Made by a program: the position numbers and the translations under genes. Under the pieces are notes generated by a model, which saw nothing but the letters and a program-made list of their open reading frames with translations, was not told the origin of the DNA and searched no databases. Below are positions 54,398 through 64,000 of a DNA stretch of 64,000 bases, piece after piece. This stretch comes from Heterohyrax brucei. Its lineage: Eukaryota > Chordata > Mammalia > Hyracoidea > Procaviidae. How positions within the stretch are numbered: the stretch's first letter is position 1; every line of letters starts with the position of its first letter. Location of the stretch: assembly GCA_028571685.1 (NCBI GenBank), contig CM053146.1, forward strand, positions 64,513,431-64,577,430, in the 5' to 3' direction.

Positions 54398-55824
54398 GTT
54401 TTTTTTTTTTCACTTGTCTCTCCAATATTATTATTATCGTAATTGAGTGAAAATGTACATTCCCATATAAATTTGCATGCCCACCTGTATGCAGCTTCCA
54501 CTGCTCTCCCTGTCTGGTGACAGCACACTATTCCTCTCTACTCCACATATGTCTTATCCTTTCAGCAATCTCCTCTCCTCTCCACCCACTCCCCAGCCTC
54601 CAGTAAGAGGTCACCAGGATGATGTCCTATAAATGCATAGAATCATAAAGTGCACACATGATATGGTCACTCTGTGTCACCAAGCCCAATCCATTCCTGT
54701 CCAAAGAGTTGATCTCCATCATGATTTATGGATAGGGGCAGCATCAGGGCCAGGACCATACCCCCAGGGGAACTCCAAGGCCCCTGGACCATCAATTGAG
54801 GTCTTTTAGTGGAGATCTCAGGGTGTACCCTTTTTTATTCTTGTGTTGCCAATGAGACTCAACTTTGTGAGGTACATCATGACTATCACTGGTGGTGGTC
54901 GGGCACCATCTGATTCTTCTGGTCACAAGTCGAAGTAGCTACCCACTCACATGGGTCTGTCTGTCTTCTGGGTTCTCTTCCCCCATGTTGTTTTGCTCCT
55001 TGGTGATCACCCGTTCCTGCTCAGTTGGGACCATTCGCTGTACCTTCAGATGGCAGCTTGACAGCTTTTAAGACCCCAGACGCCACCCACCAATGTGAGG
55101 TAAAGAAGCTCTCTTAACAAAATGCTAGTTGTGCCAATTTGGCCTCAATTTCCCCTGAGAGCATGGTCCCTGGCCCCCAGCCCAGCTACTCTATCCTTTC
55201 AAGATTGGGTTAAGATGGGGGAGTAATTATGTTACATTGAAGTCCAGTTAATATTGATCTTTCTAATGTGTACTTTCACCGATTTCACCCAACCAAATTT
55301 CTATAAACTATGTAATCTAAACTCTCCCTCCCTCACCCTCCCTCTCTCCCTCCCCATTCTTGCAGCCATCAAAGAGTCTTCTACACATAAGTTTGTTTTT
55401 AAGTTCCTATCGTAGGGGTCTCATACAATATTTGTCTTTTTCTTGCTGACTACTTTCACTCAGCATAATGTCCTCCAATTGAAACCAGGTTATGTTTCCT
55501 AAAATCATCATTGTTCTTTATCATTGCATGGTGTTTCACTGAGTAGATATACCGTAGTTTACCTACCCATTCCTCTGTTGTTGGGCATCTGGGTTGATTC
55601 CATCTTTTTGCTATTGTGGACTGTGCTGCAATAAACATTTGTGTGCATGTATCAGTTGGTGTGAATGGCCTTGATTCTTTAGGTTATATTCCGAGTAGTG
55701 GAATTATGGGGTCAAATGGTATATCTACATCCAGCTTTTTAAGCAAGTGCCAGATCACTTTCCAAAGAGGTTGCACCATTTTGCAATCCCACCAACAGTG
55801 TAGGAGAGTTCCAATTTCTAAAAG
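54398..55824 (-). mobile_element. 5'-truncated elephant-type L1, antisense, with poly-A
   Basis: A T-run at 54399-54410 (poly-A on the minus strand) begins the element, followed by reversed L1 3' UTR ('gagtgaaaatgtacattccc', 'cacttctccc'-type blocks, 'ccatcaattgaggtctttta', 'ctggtggtggtcgggcacca', 'gacagcttttaagaccccag') and then reversed ORF2 C-terminus ('ttcactcagcataatgtcct', 'gctgcaataaacatttgtgt', 'ccaccaacagtgtaggagag'). It stops abruptly near 55824, the 5' truncation. The 3' UTR is the same subfamily as the insert at 46920. Confidence 0.88.
55322..55356 (-). repeat. L1 3' UTR polypurine (G-rich) tract
   Basis: The plus strand is a CT-only tract apart from single A residues ('ctctccctccctcaccctcc' onward), giving on the minus strand, the L1 sense strand, at least five GGG runs with G-quadruplex potential. 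Mammalian L1 families often carry such a tract in the 3' UTR. Confidence 0.75.
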
Positions 55825-55857
55825 TTCTTTTCTTAATTGAAAACATGCTTACAACTT

Positions 55858-56350
55858 GAATTAGATACCCCCCAAAATAACCTTTATGCATATGCTTATT
55901 GTCCCATTTGGGAATGAGTTATTTTGTTATGTTAATGAAGCAGGATTAGTATAGGATGTACTCTGTGTCCATTTCAATTGAAGTATAAAAGATTCAACAA
56001 GTGAGTAGAGCAGAGATGGAATCAGACAGATGCCAAGAAACATTGTGATCTCCATGGAATCACTAACCAGACACTAAAGAGACAATGATCTTCTCCCAGA
56101 GCCAAGAAAATGAAAAAGACTTCCCTTAGCACCACAGCTATGAATTGACTTCTAGCCTTCTAAACCGTGAGAAAATAAATTTGTGAATGTCATCCATTTA
56201 CATTATGGCAAATTACATAACAAAGACAGAACTTGGTACCTGAAGAGTGGGATTTGGTTCTAACAGATAACTAAAATGTGGAAGCAGTTTTGGAATTGGG
56301 TAATGGATAGAGGTTAGAAGAATTTTAACGTGCCTAATAGTAATAGCTAT
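55858..56350 (+). mobile_element. MaLR-type LTR with start of internal region, sense
   Basis: LTR blocks: 'cttgaattagatacccccca', 'gcaggattagtataggatgt', 'gatctccatggaatcactaa', 'ccttctaaaccgtgagaaaa', 'taaatttgtgaatgtcatcc'. Then, beyond the LTR end, 'agaacttggtacctgaagag' and 'aatgtggaagcagttttgga' / 'attgggtaatggatagaggt' mark the beginning of a MaLR internal region. It is an old, non-coding ERV relic. Confidence 0.75.
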
Positions 56351-56507
56351 TAGGAAACCCTGGTGGCATAGTGGTTAAGTGCTATGTCTGCTAAACCAAA
56401 GGTCAGCAGTTCAAATCTACCAGGCACTCCTTGGAAACCCTATGGAGCAGTTCTATTCTGCTATAAGCTCTCTGTGAGTTGGAATCGACTCGACGGCTGT
56501 GGGTATA
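56351..56507 (+). mobile_element. AfroSINE, sense, nested in MaLR internal region
   Basis: 'ggaaaccctggtggcatagt', 'gtcagcagttcaaatctacc', 'aggcactccttggaaaccct', 'gttggaatcgactcgacggc'. One of the best preserved heads in the window. Confidence 0.94.
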
Positions 56508-57167
56508 TTCTGGATAGTAAATGCTTACCAGATACATGACAATATTTGTTATGCACCTTTCTTACTGATGCCATCCTACTGGTATCTTACTGGGGTTTCG
56601 ATGTGCATTTTTCTTATGGCTAATTACGTCGAGCACATTTCCTTTACTCTTTGGCCATTTGTATATATTCTTTGGAGACATTTCAATTCAGACTCCTTTG
56701 TTTTCTGAGTGGATTGTCTTATTATTGGGTTGTAAGACTTTTTTATATATGAAATACTAGTGCCTTATCCAATATATGGTTTGCAAATACTTCTTTCCCT
56801 ATGAGTTGTCTTTAATTTTGTTGGTGCTCTTTGAACCATACTAGTTTTTCATTTTTATAAAGTCCAATTTATCTATTGCTTGTTTTGTTTTTAAAAGTAG
56901 TTACACCATTTTACACACCCACAAGCAATGTATGAGGGTTGCGTCACTGCACATTCTCACCATCATTTGGTATATCTTTAATTGTATCAAATTTCAATGA
57001 GTATATAAAGAGGTGTAATTTTTGTTTCAGTTTGCATTTCCCTGTTGACTAATTATATCAAGAACAATTTCATAAATTATTTACCATTCATATACCTCTT
57101 CTTTGTGGCGTATCTGTGAAGTCTTTTCCCCATTTTCCAACTGGGTCATTTGTCTTATTAATGAACT
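56508..57167 (-). mobile_element. Old L1, antisense, left part
   Basis: Reversed ORF2 C-terminal motifs are visible twice ('cttatggctaattacgtcga', 'ttccctgttgactaattata', 'gaagtcttttccccattttc'), so two old antisense L1 pieces may be joined near 56900. It continues to the right of the mariner element. Confidence 0.65.
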
Positions 57168-57682
57168 ATGAGGTCTGACAATTAAGATCACAAACTCATC
57201 CTAAAAAAGTGCTACATACTCACTGCTGAGTATCTCTACAGTCACCTTCAAAGTACTCCCCTCAGGAAATTATGTACTGAGCCTAGTCTACCCTTCAAAA
57301 CAGTTTTGGAACTCTTTTTCTGGAATGGCCATCAGAGCTGTCATCATATTACCTTGATGTCTTCATTTCAAGATTTCCTTTATCTTTGGTTAAAGTAAAA
57401 AGTCATCGGGGAGCAGATCCGGTGAGCAAGGAGAGTGTTCCAATAATGCTATTCATTTACTGGCTAACAAATCCCTCAGAGACAACTATACAGTTAAGTT
57501 TGCAAACTTGCCACCGTGTGCAATCGCCATTTCAGAAAGAGTTCCAAAATTGCTCTGATGGGTGGACTACGCACTGGCATTGGTTCATAGCTTTCCAAGG
57601 GGAGTATTCTAAAGGTGACCATAGTGATCTTCAGCAATGAGGTGTGTAGCACTTAGAACAATTAAGTTTGTGGACTTAATTG
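57168..57682 (+). mobile_element. Fold-back mariner-derived element, copy 3
   Basis: The left end 'gaggtctgacaattaagatc' is matched by the inverted right end 'aattaagtttgtggacttaa'. Inverted arms (about 57220-57345 and 57520-57650) surround a centre with 'gggagcagatccggtgagca' and 'tttactggctaacaaatccc', which are reversed transposase-gene motifs. The 84-codon frame at 57386-57640 ends in the transposase C-terminal-like arm. It lies in the same orientation as copy 2 and opposite to copy 1, and interrupts an old antisense L1. Confidence 0.85.
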
Positions 57683-58146
57683 TATTATCTATTATAGGAG
57701 GTCTTTTTAAATCCTAGAACTCAGTCCTTGGATAGATTCGCTGCAACATCCTCCCTTTTCAGCCATGCATCACCTTTTCATTTTTCTTTTACTTTTTGTG
57801 AAAACATACACAGCAGAGCATACATACATCACCAAGTTCTGCCTGTATAATTCAATAAAATTGGTCACATCCCTTACTGTGCCACCATTCTACCTCTACT
57901 CATAGAGATTTACTACCATTGACTTAATCCCCAAACTTCTCGTCTATGTTTTAGGATTCATGGTGACAGTTTGATCTTATATACATAACTCTTTAAAAAA
58001 GTGCAATGTTCACAGTGAATATTCTTTACTAATTTAACAAAATAGTTGTAGTTGTTCAGTTTAAAGATAACTTTAGAAGATACCTTTATTTCATGGTTGT
58101 GAGATTTTCTTAAAGCAATACACATGAGGGTTCCTCCAGTCTCAAT

Positions 58147-58234
58147 AGGTCCAGTAAGTCTGATGAACTCTAATCTAAAAAGGAAAAATATGGAACAGAT
58201 GTAAATTCTTATGGAATTCAGACTTACTGGACCT
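58147..58234. repeat. Perfect 17-bp inverted repeat
   Basis: aggtccagtaagtctga (58147-58163) is the exact reverse complement of tcagacttactggacct (58218-58234), with a 54-base spacer. It lies at the end of the L1 3' UTR insert. Confidence 0.9.
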
Positions 58235-58757
58235 TTTCATTTCCTTAATAGTATTTTCACAGAGCAAATTTTTAATTTTAATATTGTAATTTTTTCCCTT
58301 AATGGCTTGTCATCATTGAGTCCTAAGGAACATTATCCTACTCCATGATTATGATGATTGCTCCGATGTTTTTTTTCCTTATCCAAGTTTTGTACTTTTA
58401 AGATTATGATTTATTTTGAGTAAATTCTGTTCATGATGTAAAGCAGGATCTACTTTTCTTCTATCTTGATAGACTGATTTACCAAAACTATTTAGTGAAA
58501 ACATTATCCTTTTCCTTAGTGCATTGGTACTCTTGATGAAAATTAGTTGATCATATCACGTGTTCCCCTACTTTAAGGTTCTCGTCTGTTTCATGGGTCT
58601 TCAGTGCTATCATTTCAACAATAAGAAGTGGTCATTACAGTAACTTTATTCTATGTCTTAAAACACTAGATTATGTCTTCCAACCTTGTTTTTCTTTCTA
58701 AAACATGTTGATCCATTCTTGTTAATTTGTATTTCCATATTACCTTTAGACTCACCT

Positions 58758-58916
58758 AGTGGAAACCATGGTAGCACAGTGATTAAGAGCTATGACTACT
58801 AACCAAAAGGTCAGCAGTCTGAATATACCAGCTACTCATTAGAACCTCTATGTGACTGTTCTACTCTGTTTTCTATAGGGTTACTGGGTTGGAATTGACT
58901 TGACAGCAATAGGGGG
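58758..58916 (+). mobile_element. AfroSINE, sense, nested in old antisense L1
   Basis: 'ggaaaccatggtagcacagt', 'ggtcagcagtctgaatatac', 'tactcattagaacctctatg', 'ttggaattgacttgacagca'. Confidence 0.92.
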
Positions 58917-59914
58917 CCTGGGAAGTCACATCTACCAAAAAAGTCTGTTGGAGTTCCAAAGGCCGTTGTGTTGAATCTGCTGATAAATTTGCATAGAAGT
59001 GACATCTGAATATTAAGCACACCAGTCCATGAACAGACTATTTCTATTAATTTCGGTCATATACAAATTCTTTCATCAATGTTTTAAAATTTTTAGAAGT
59101 TTTGGGTGTTTTTAAAATTCTTATTCTAATGTATTTTCAGAGCAACTGGAAAATGGAGTTTATTTTTATTTTCCAGTTGTTTGTTGATAGTACCTAAAAT
59201 ACAGTTGATTTTTCTAATATTAATCTTGTACTCTGCAATAGTCATTTGTTTATTTCAGTGGTTCTTTTGTAATTCCTGGAATTTACGGCATAAAAAGAGA
59301 GACAGTTACACGTCTTGCTTCATAGTTTTTATGTCTACTACTACTATTATTGCCTTAATTAAATGGTTGTGACATTTGGTACAATGATAAACAGCAGTAG
59401 AAAAAGTTGGCATGCTTTCTTTGACTCCAGTCTTAGAGGAAAATGTTCAGTCTATAAATACTATGTATGATATTAACCAAAGGATTTCATTACACTCCTT
59501 ACCAGATTAAGAAATTGTACTATTCATCTTTTCTCAAGAATATGTGTTAAATTTTTGTCAATAGTTTCACCTTCATGTTTTGAAATGATCATGCATTGTT
59601 TTCCTTTACTCTGTTAATGTTGAACCAGCCTTGCATTCCTATTAGGCTATGTTTCATCACCCTTTTTATGTATTGTTTAACTATGTTAGTATTTTATTTT
59701 GTAAAGAAGTGTTCCATTTATATTAATGAAGGATGCTAGTCTGTAATTTTCTTTTGATATTTTTGTATCAAAGCTTGCTTGCTTCATACATGATGCTGGG
59801 CATTTCTCATTCTCTGTTTACTGAGAAGTTTGCAGAAGTTTGGTATTATAATTTTTTAATATTTGATAGAACTCACAAAAACTTTCTTAGTTTACTTTGG
59901 TAGAAGATTTAAAA

Positions 59915-60478
59915 ATATATATATTTTATTGTGTCTTAAGTGAAAGTTTGCACAACAAGTCAATTTGCCATACAAAAATCCACACACACACCGCGATAAA
60001 AGTCTAGCTGGTCCCCCCACTTTGTGACAGCACACTCCTCCTTTCCATGCTGGACTTTCTGTATTCACTCAACGATCAACAATCTCCTGTACCTCTCTTC
60101 TCCACCTTCCCATCTCCCCTCTGTACAGGAGCTGCTCCAACAGTCTCACGTATATATTTAAGCCAAGAAGCATAGTTTTCACCAGCATCACTCTATGTCT
60201 CATACTCAGGTCCAATCTTTATCTGGAGAGTTGGTTTGGGTAATGGTTTTAGCTCTGGGCCAGCAGAGAATGTGGGGACCATGTTCCAGGGGACCCATCA
60301 ATAATGTCAGATCATTAATTTTGACACCTAGTTCTTCTAGTCTCCTGGTGATATAGTCTCTGAATCACACAGTCCCTTTTATCTCCTGGGCTCGTATTTT
60401 CCTCTTGTCTTCAATGCCCTTCGTTCTCCTCTGCTTCAAATGTACTGAGACCCGTTTATGCGCCTTAGATGGCAGGAG
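59915..60478 (-). mobile_element. Elephant-type L1, antisense, 3' UTR left part
   Basis: 'attttattgtgtcttaagtg', 'aaagtttgcacaacaagtca', 'cacactcctcctttccatgc', 'ctgtacaggagctgctccaa', 'gagagttggtttgggtaatg' and 'cttagatggcaggagct' follow the L1 3' UTR order of the element whose body resumes at 61265. A different L1 3' end is inserted between. Confidence 0.82.
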
Positions 60479-61264
60479 CTTTTTTTATTATTATTTTTTA
60501 TTGTGATTGAGTGAAAGTTCACAACACAATTCAGATTTGCATGCCCAGCTATCTGCAGCTCCTTCTGCTCTCCTTGTTTGGCATCAGAACATTCCTCCTT
60601 TCCGTTCCATACATGTCATATCCCCTTAACAATCTCCTGTCCCCTCCTCTCCACTCCCTTGTAGTAAGAGATCTGTAGTAACAGAACCATAAAATGCGCA
60701 CACGATATCATCACTCTGTGTCCCTGAGTCCATTCTATTCCTTCTCAAAGAGTTGATCTCTGTAATGATCTATGATTGGGGCAGTGTCAGGTCTAGAGGC
60801 CACTCTCCCAGGGCAACTCTCAGGCCTTCAACCATCAATTGCAGTCTTTTAGTGGAGTTCTTAGGGTGCACCCCCTTTTTTTTTTTCATGTTGCCACTGG
60901 TACTCAACATTGTGAGACCCATCACGGCTGTCCTTGGTGGTGGCCAGGCACCATCTGGTTCTTCTGGTCACATGTTGATACAGTCACCCATTCACATGGG
61001 TCTTTCTGTCTTCTGGGTACTTTTCCTTGGTGATCATCTGTTCCTGCTGAGTTGGGACCATTTGGTGTTCCTCAGATGGCAGCTTGCTGGCTTTTAAGAC
61101 TTCAGATGCCACTCACCAATATGGGGTGTAGAAGACTCTCTTAGCAATAGGCTAGTTACGCCAATTGGCCTCGATGTTCCCTGAGAGCATGGTCCCCAGG
61201 TTCCTGCCCCTTCTACTCTATCCTAACAATATTGGGTTAAGATTGGAAGAGTTTTCAGGTTACA
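60479..61264 (-). mobile_element. Second L1 3' end, antisense, nested in the L1 3' UTR
   Basis: Begins with T-rich 'tttttattattattttttat' (poly-A side), then 'gtgattgagtgaaagttcac', 'catgcccagctatctgcagc', 'aaccatcaattgcagtcttt', 'ttggtggtggccaggcacca', 'cactcaccaatatggggtgt' and 'tactctatcctaacaatatt'. This is the same 3' UTR subfamily as 46920 and 54398. The host L1 3' UTR resumes with 'aagaaacagatgccacag', which fits its sequence before the insertion. The frame at 60753-61097 is non-coding UTR. Confidence 0.82.
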
Positions 61265-64000
61265 GCATGCTATTTTTTAAGAAACAGATGCCACAGCCAA
61301 AATGGGATACAAAACATTTCCTTAAAAAAACTTAGTTATGCCACTTTACCTAAATGTCCCAATTAAAATGTTGGGTTGTTTATAGGAAATCTCTTAGCTT
61401 TAGGTATAGTCTAGCAGTATTAATCTCCTTTCTGCTGCCTATTATCACTCCCTTTACTGAAACCAATTCCTATCTACTATCTAATCTATAAATAATTTTT
61501 TCCATGCCTCCCTTCTTGTAACCATCAGAGTATTTTCTTCTGTGCCTAAAACTTTTCTTGAGTCCTTATAATATTGGTCTCATACAGTACTTGTCCTTTT
61601 GTCACCAATTTTGCTCAGCATAATATCTTTCAGATGACTCCACGTAATCAGATATTTCCCATTACTCCTTATCATTTCATAGTATTCCATCGTGTGAATA
61701 TACCATAGTGTAACCATTCATGGGCACCGAGGTTGTGTCTCTCTTTTTGCTACTGTGAACAATGATTCAATAAACATTAGTGTGCCTGTATCTATCCATA
61801 TGACAGCTCTTACTTTCTAGGATACATTCCAAGCACTGGGAGTGCTAGACCATCTAGTATATCCATTTCTAGCTGTTTAAGAAAGTGCCAAATCAACTTT
61901 CAAAGTGGTTGTACCCTTTTGCATTCCCAGCAGCTATGGAGAAGAGTTCCAGTCTCTCGATAACCTCTTCAACATTCATTGTTTTGTGTTTTTTGGATTA
62001 ATGCCAGCCTTGTTAGGGGTGAGATGATACCTCACTGCAGTTTTGATTTGGATTTCTCTAATGGCTAATTATAGTGAACATCTCCTCATGTATCTTTTAG
62101 CTGCCAAAATGTCTTCTTTGGTGAAGTGCCTGACTGTATCTTTTACCCAGTTTTTAATTATTTGTGTTTTTCCTGTTAAGGTTTTACATGCAGTACCTTG
62201 TTAATTACTGAGATTATATGACAACTAGATTTGTGGTTGCCAAAAATTTTTTTCCAGTCTGTAGGTAGTCTTTTTATTCTTTTGGTGAAGTCTTTGGATA
62301 AGCATAAGTTTAATTTTTAGGAGTTCCCAGTTATCTATTATCTTTTCTGGTGTTTGTGCATTGTTAGTAATATTTTGTAGTCTGTTTATGCCATGCATTA
62401 GGGCTCTCAGGTTGTCTCTATTTTTTCCTACATGATCTTTATTATTTTAAGATCTTTGATCCATTTTGAGTGAGACATGGGTTTTTTTTTTTTTTTTTTT
62501 GCAACTGGATATCCAGTTATGCCACTGCCATTTGATGAAGAGATTTTTTTCCCCCAAATTCATAGACTTTGGGCATTTGTCAAATATCAGCTGCTCATAG
62601 GTGATGTTATGTCTGCATTCTCTATTTTGTTCCATTGGTCTGTGTATCTGTTTTTCTACCACTACCAGGCTGTTTTGACTACCATGGCAATGTAATCTAT
62701 TTTAAAGTCAGGTAATGTGAGAACTCCAACTTTGTTGTTCTTCTTCAGTAATGCTTTACTTATTCTTTACTTCTACCCTTCCATATGAAGCTGGTGGTGT
62801 TTTTTTCTCCCTCACATTAAAAAATGTCATTAGAATTTGTATTGGGATTGCATTGTATCTATCCATCACTTTGAGAAGGACAGACATTCTCACGATGTTG
62901 AGAATTTCTATTTATGAGCAAGGAAGTTTCTCCACTTATGTAGGCCTCCTTGGTTTTCTTTCAGTTGAGTTTTATAATTTTCTCTCTATAGGTCTTTTAC
63001 AACTATGGTCAGATTTATTCCAAAGTATTTTATCTTCTTGGAGGCTCCTGTAAATTGGTATTGATTCAGTGATTTCCTCTTTGATGGTTTCTTTGTTGGC
63101 TTAAAAGAATCCAACTGATTTACGTATGTTTATGTTATATCCTGACATTTTCCTGAACTCTTCTATTAGTTCAAATAGATTTTTTTACATGGATTCTTTA
63201 GGGTTTTCTGTGTATAAGATCACATCATCTGCAAATAGAGATACTTTTAGTTCTTCCTTATCAATTTGGAGTCTGTTTCTTTATCTTGTCTGATTGTTCT
63301 GGCTAGAAGCCCCAGCACATTGTTGAAAAAAGTGGTAACAATGGGCATCCTAGTCTGGTTCCTGTTCTCAGTGGAATGCTTTCAGATTCTCTCCATTTAG
63401 AATTACTTTGGCTGTTGGATTTGCATAGATGCCCCTTAGTATGTTGGGGAATTTCCCTTGTATTCCTGTTCTGCTGGGGGTTTTTATTACAAATGGGTAC
63501 TGGACTTTGTCAAATGCCTTTTCTGCATCAATGGATAAAATCAAGTATTCTTTTGTTTATGTGTTTGAGAACATTGTTTTTCTAATTTTGAGCCATTCCT
63601 GCATCCCTCGTATGAATCCTACTTGGTTTTTTTTTTTTTTTTTTTTTTTTTTTGATATGTTGCTGAATTCTACCTGCTAGAATTTTGTTGAGGATTTTTG
63701 AATCTAAGTTCATGAGAGATATTGGTCTATAATTTTCCTCTTCTGTGCTATCTTTACCCGGTTTTAGAATCAGCGTTATGCTGGCTTCATAGCATGAATT
63801 TGGGAGTATTCTATCCTTTTCTATGCTATCAAATACTTTACTATTACTGTTAATTCTTCTCTAAAGGTTTGGTAGAATTGTCCAGTGAAACCATTTTGGG
63901 TTGGGAGTTTTTAAATTACTTTTTGAATTTCTTTTTTTTTTTTTAAAGTTGTTCTACTTCTGTTTATGTTAGTTCCAGTGTGTAGTATGTTTCTAGAAAT
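61265..64000 (-). mobile_element. Elephant-type L1, antisense, continuing past the window edge
   Basis: Reversed 3' UTR end then ORF2: 'ttttgctcagcataatatct', 'gattcaataaacattagtgt', 'ttgtgttttttggattaatg', 'cagttatgccactgccattt', 'ctaccaggctgttttgacta', 'cacatcatctgcaaatagag', 'gtcaaatgccttttctgcat', 'gctggcttcatagcatgaat'. Stops and poly-T expansions (62480, 63626) interrupt the frame. The window ends in the middle of ORF2. Confidence 0.88.

Larger units (their letters stand above)
57683..59914 (-). mobile_element. Old L1, antisense, right part, with inserted L1 3' UTR
   Basis: 58241-59914 reads as reversed L1 ORF2 ('gtgcattggtactcttgatg', 'gcaatagtcatttgtttatt', 'gttgaaccagccttgcattc', 'gatgctagtctgtaattttc', 'gagaagtttgcagaagtttg'). 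57770-58240 is different: 'acatacacagcagagcatac', 'gtgccaccattctacctcta', 'gcaatacacatgagggttcc' and 'ggtccagtaagtctgatgaa' match another elephant-type L1 3' UTR as I remember it, and seem to be a later insert. Confidence 0.65.

Noticed and set aside
58147..58234. Possible microRNA precursor at the 17-bp inverted repeat
   Set aside because: The spacer is long (54 bases), pairing stops after 17 bases, and one arm is an L1 3' UTR motif; a rearrangement scar is simpler.
60753..61097. 114-codon plus-strand frame
   Set aside because: It lies inside an antisense L1 3' UTR (type B), and related copies at 54700-55050 have it broken.
1..64000. CRISPR array, operons or bacterial-type systems
   Set aside because: Repeats are dispersed and diverged mobile elements, not regularly spaced. 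Base composition, SINEs and LINEs show a mammalian nuclear genome.

Overview
This window is vertebrate nuclear DNA from an afrotherian mammal, most likely an elephant. The main evidence is more than twenty copies of the AfroSINE, a tRNA-derived SINE confined to Afrotheria. They occur with BovB-like RTE LINEs that share the SINE's 3' tail, with L1 copies carrying a long 3' UTR of the elephant type, and with ordinary placental fossils (L2, MaLR LTRs, L1M, a MER5-like element). There is no prokaryotic gene organisation. No complete protein-coding gene can be read, and almost all open frames lie in repeats or in the GC-rich promoter.

Layout. 1-22.9 kb is repeat-rich: MaLR LTRs, antisense L2, L1M remnants, RTE fragments, one fold-back mariner element and many AfroSINEs in both orientations. 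22.9-37.5 kb is repeat-poor with a single AfroSINE. Near its centre is a CpG island (about 31.95-32.6 kb, core of a wider GC-rich zone 31.6-32.7 kb), the only clear promoter. Perfect palindromic CRE sites (TGACGTCA) lie on both sides, at 31264 and 32995. On the minus strand a candidate 119-nt exon (32667-32785) ends in a near-ideal splice donor, so a minus-strand gene is the best hypothesis; I could not identify it. Two AT-rich segments beside the island (26.4-26.8 kb and 34.15-34.7 kb) look like conserved non-coding DNA.

36.7-64 kb is again repeat-dominated. Older L2 and L1M DNA is followed by several recent truncated L1 3' ends with readable target-site duplications. An old sense L1 (43.8-45.3 kb, continuing at 51.6-52.2 kb) seems to be split by a roughly 6.3-kb antisense L1, which itself contains an L1, two RTE pieces and two AfroSINEs. 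Two more fold-back mariner copies lie at 42.0 and 57.2 kb. A further antisense L1 runs off the right edge.

The parts act mainly as one transposable-element community: L1 copies itself, RTE probably mobilises AfroSINE through the shared tail, and the mariner derivatives are palindromic non-autonomous elements. The possible host function is the CpG-island promoter and nearby regulatory DNA. Repeat boundaries were read by eye and are approximate, often to within 10-30 bases.
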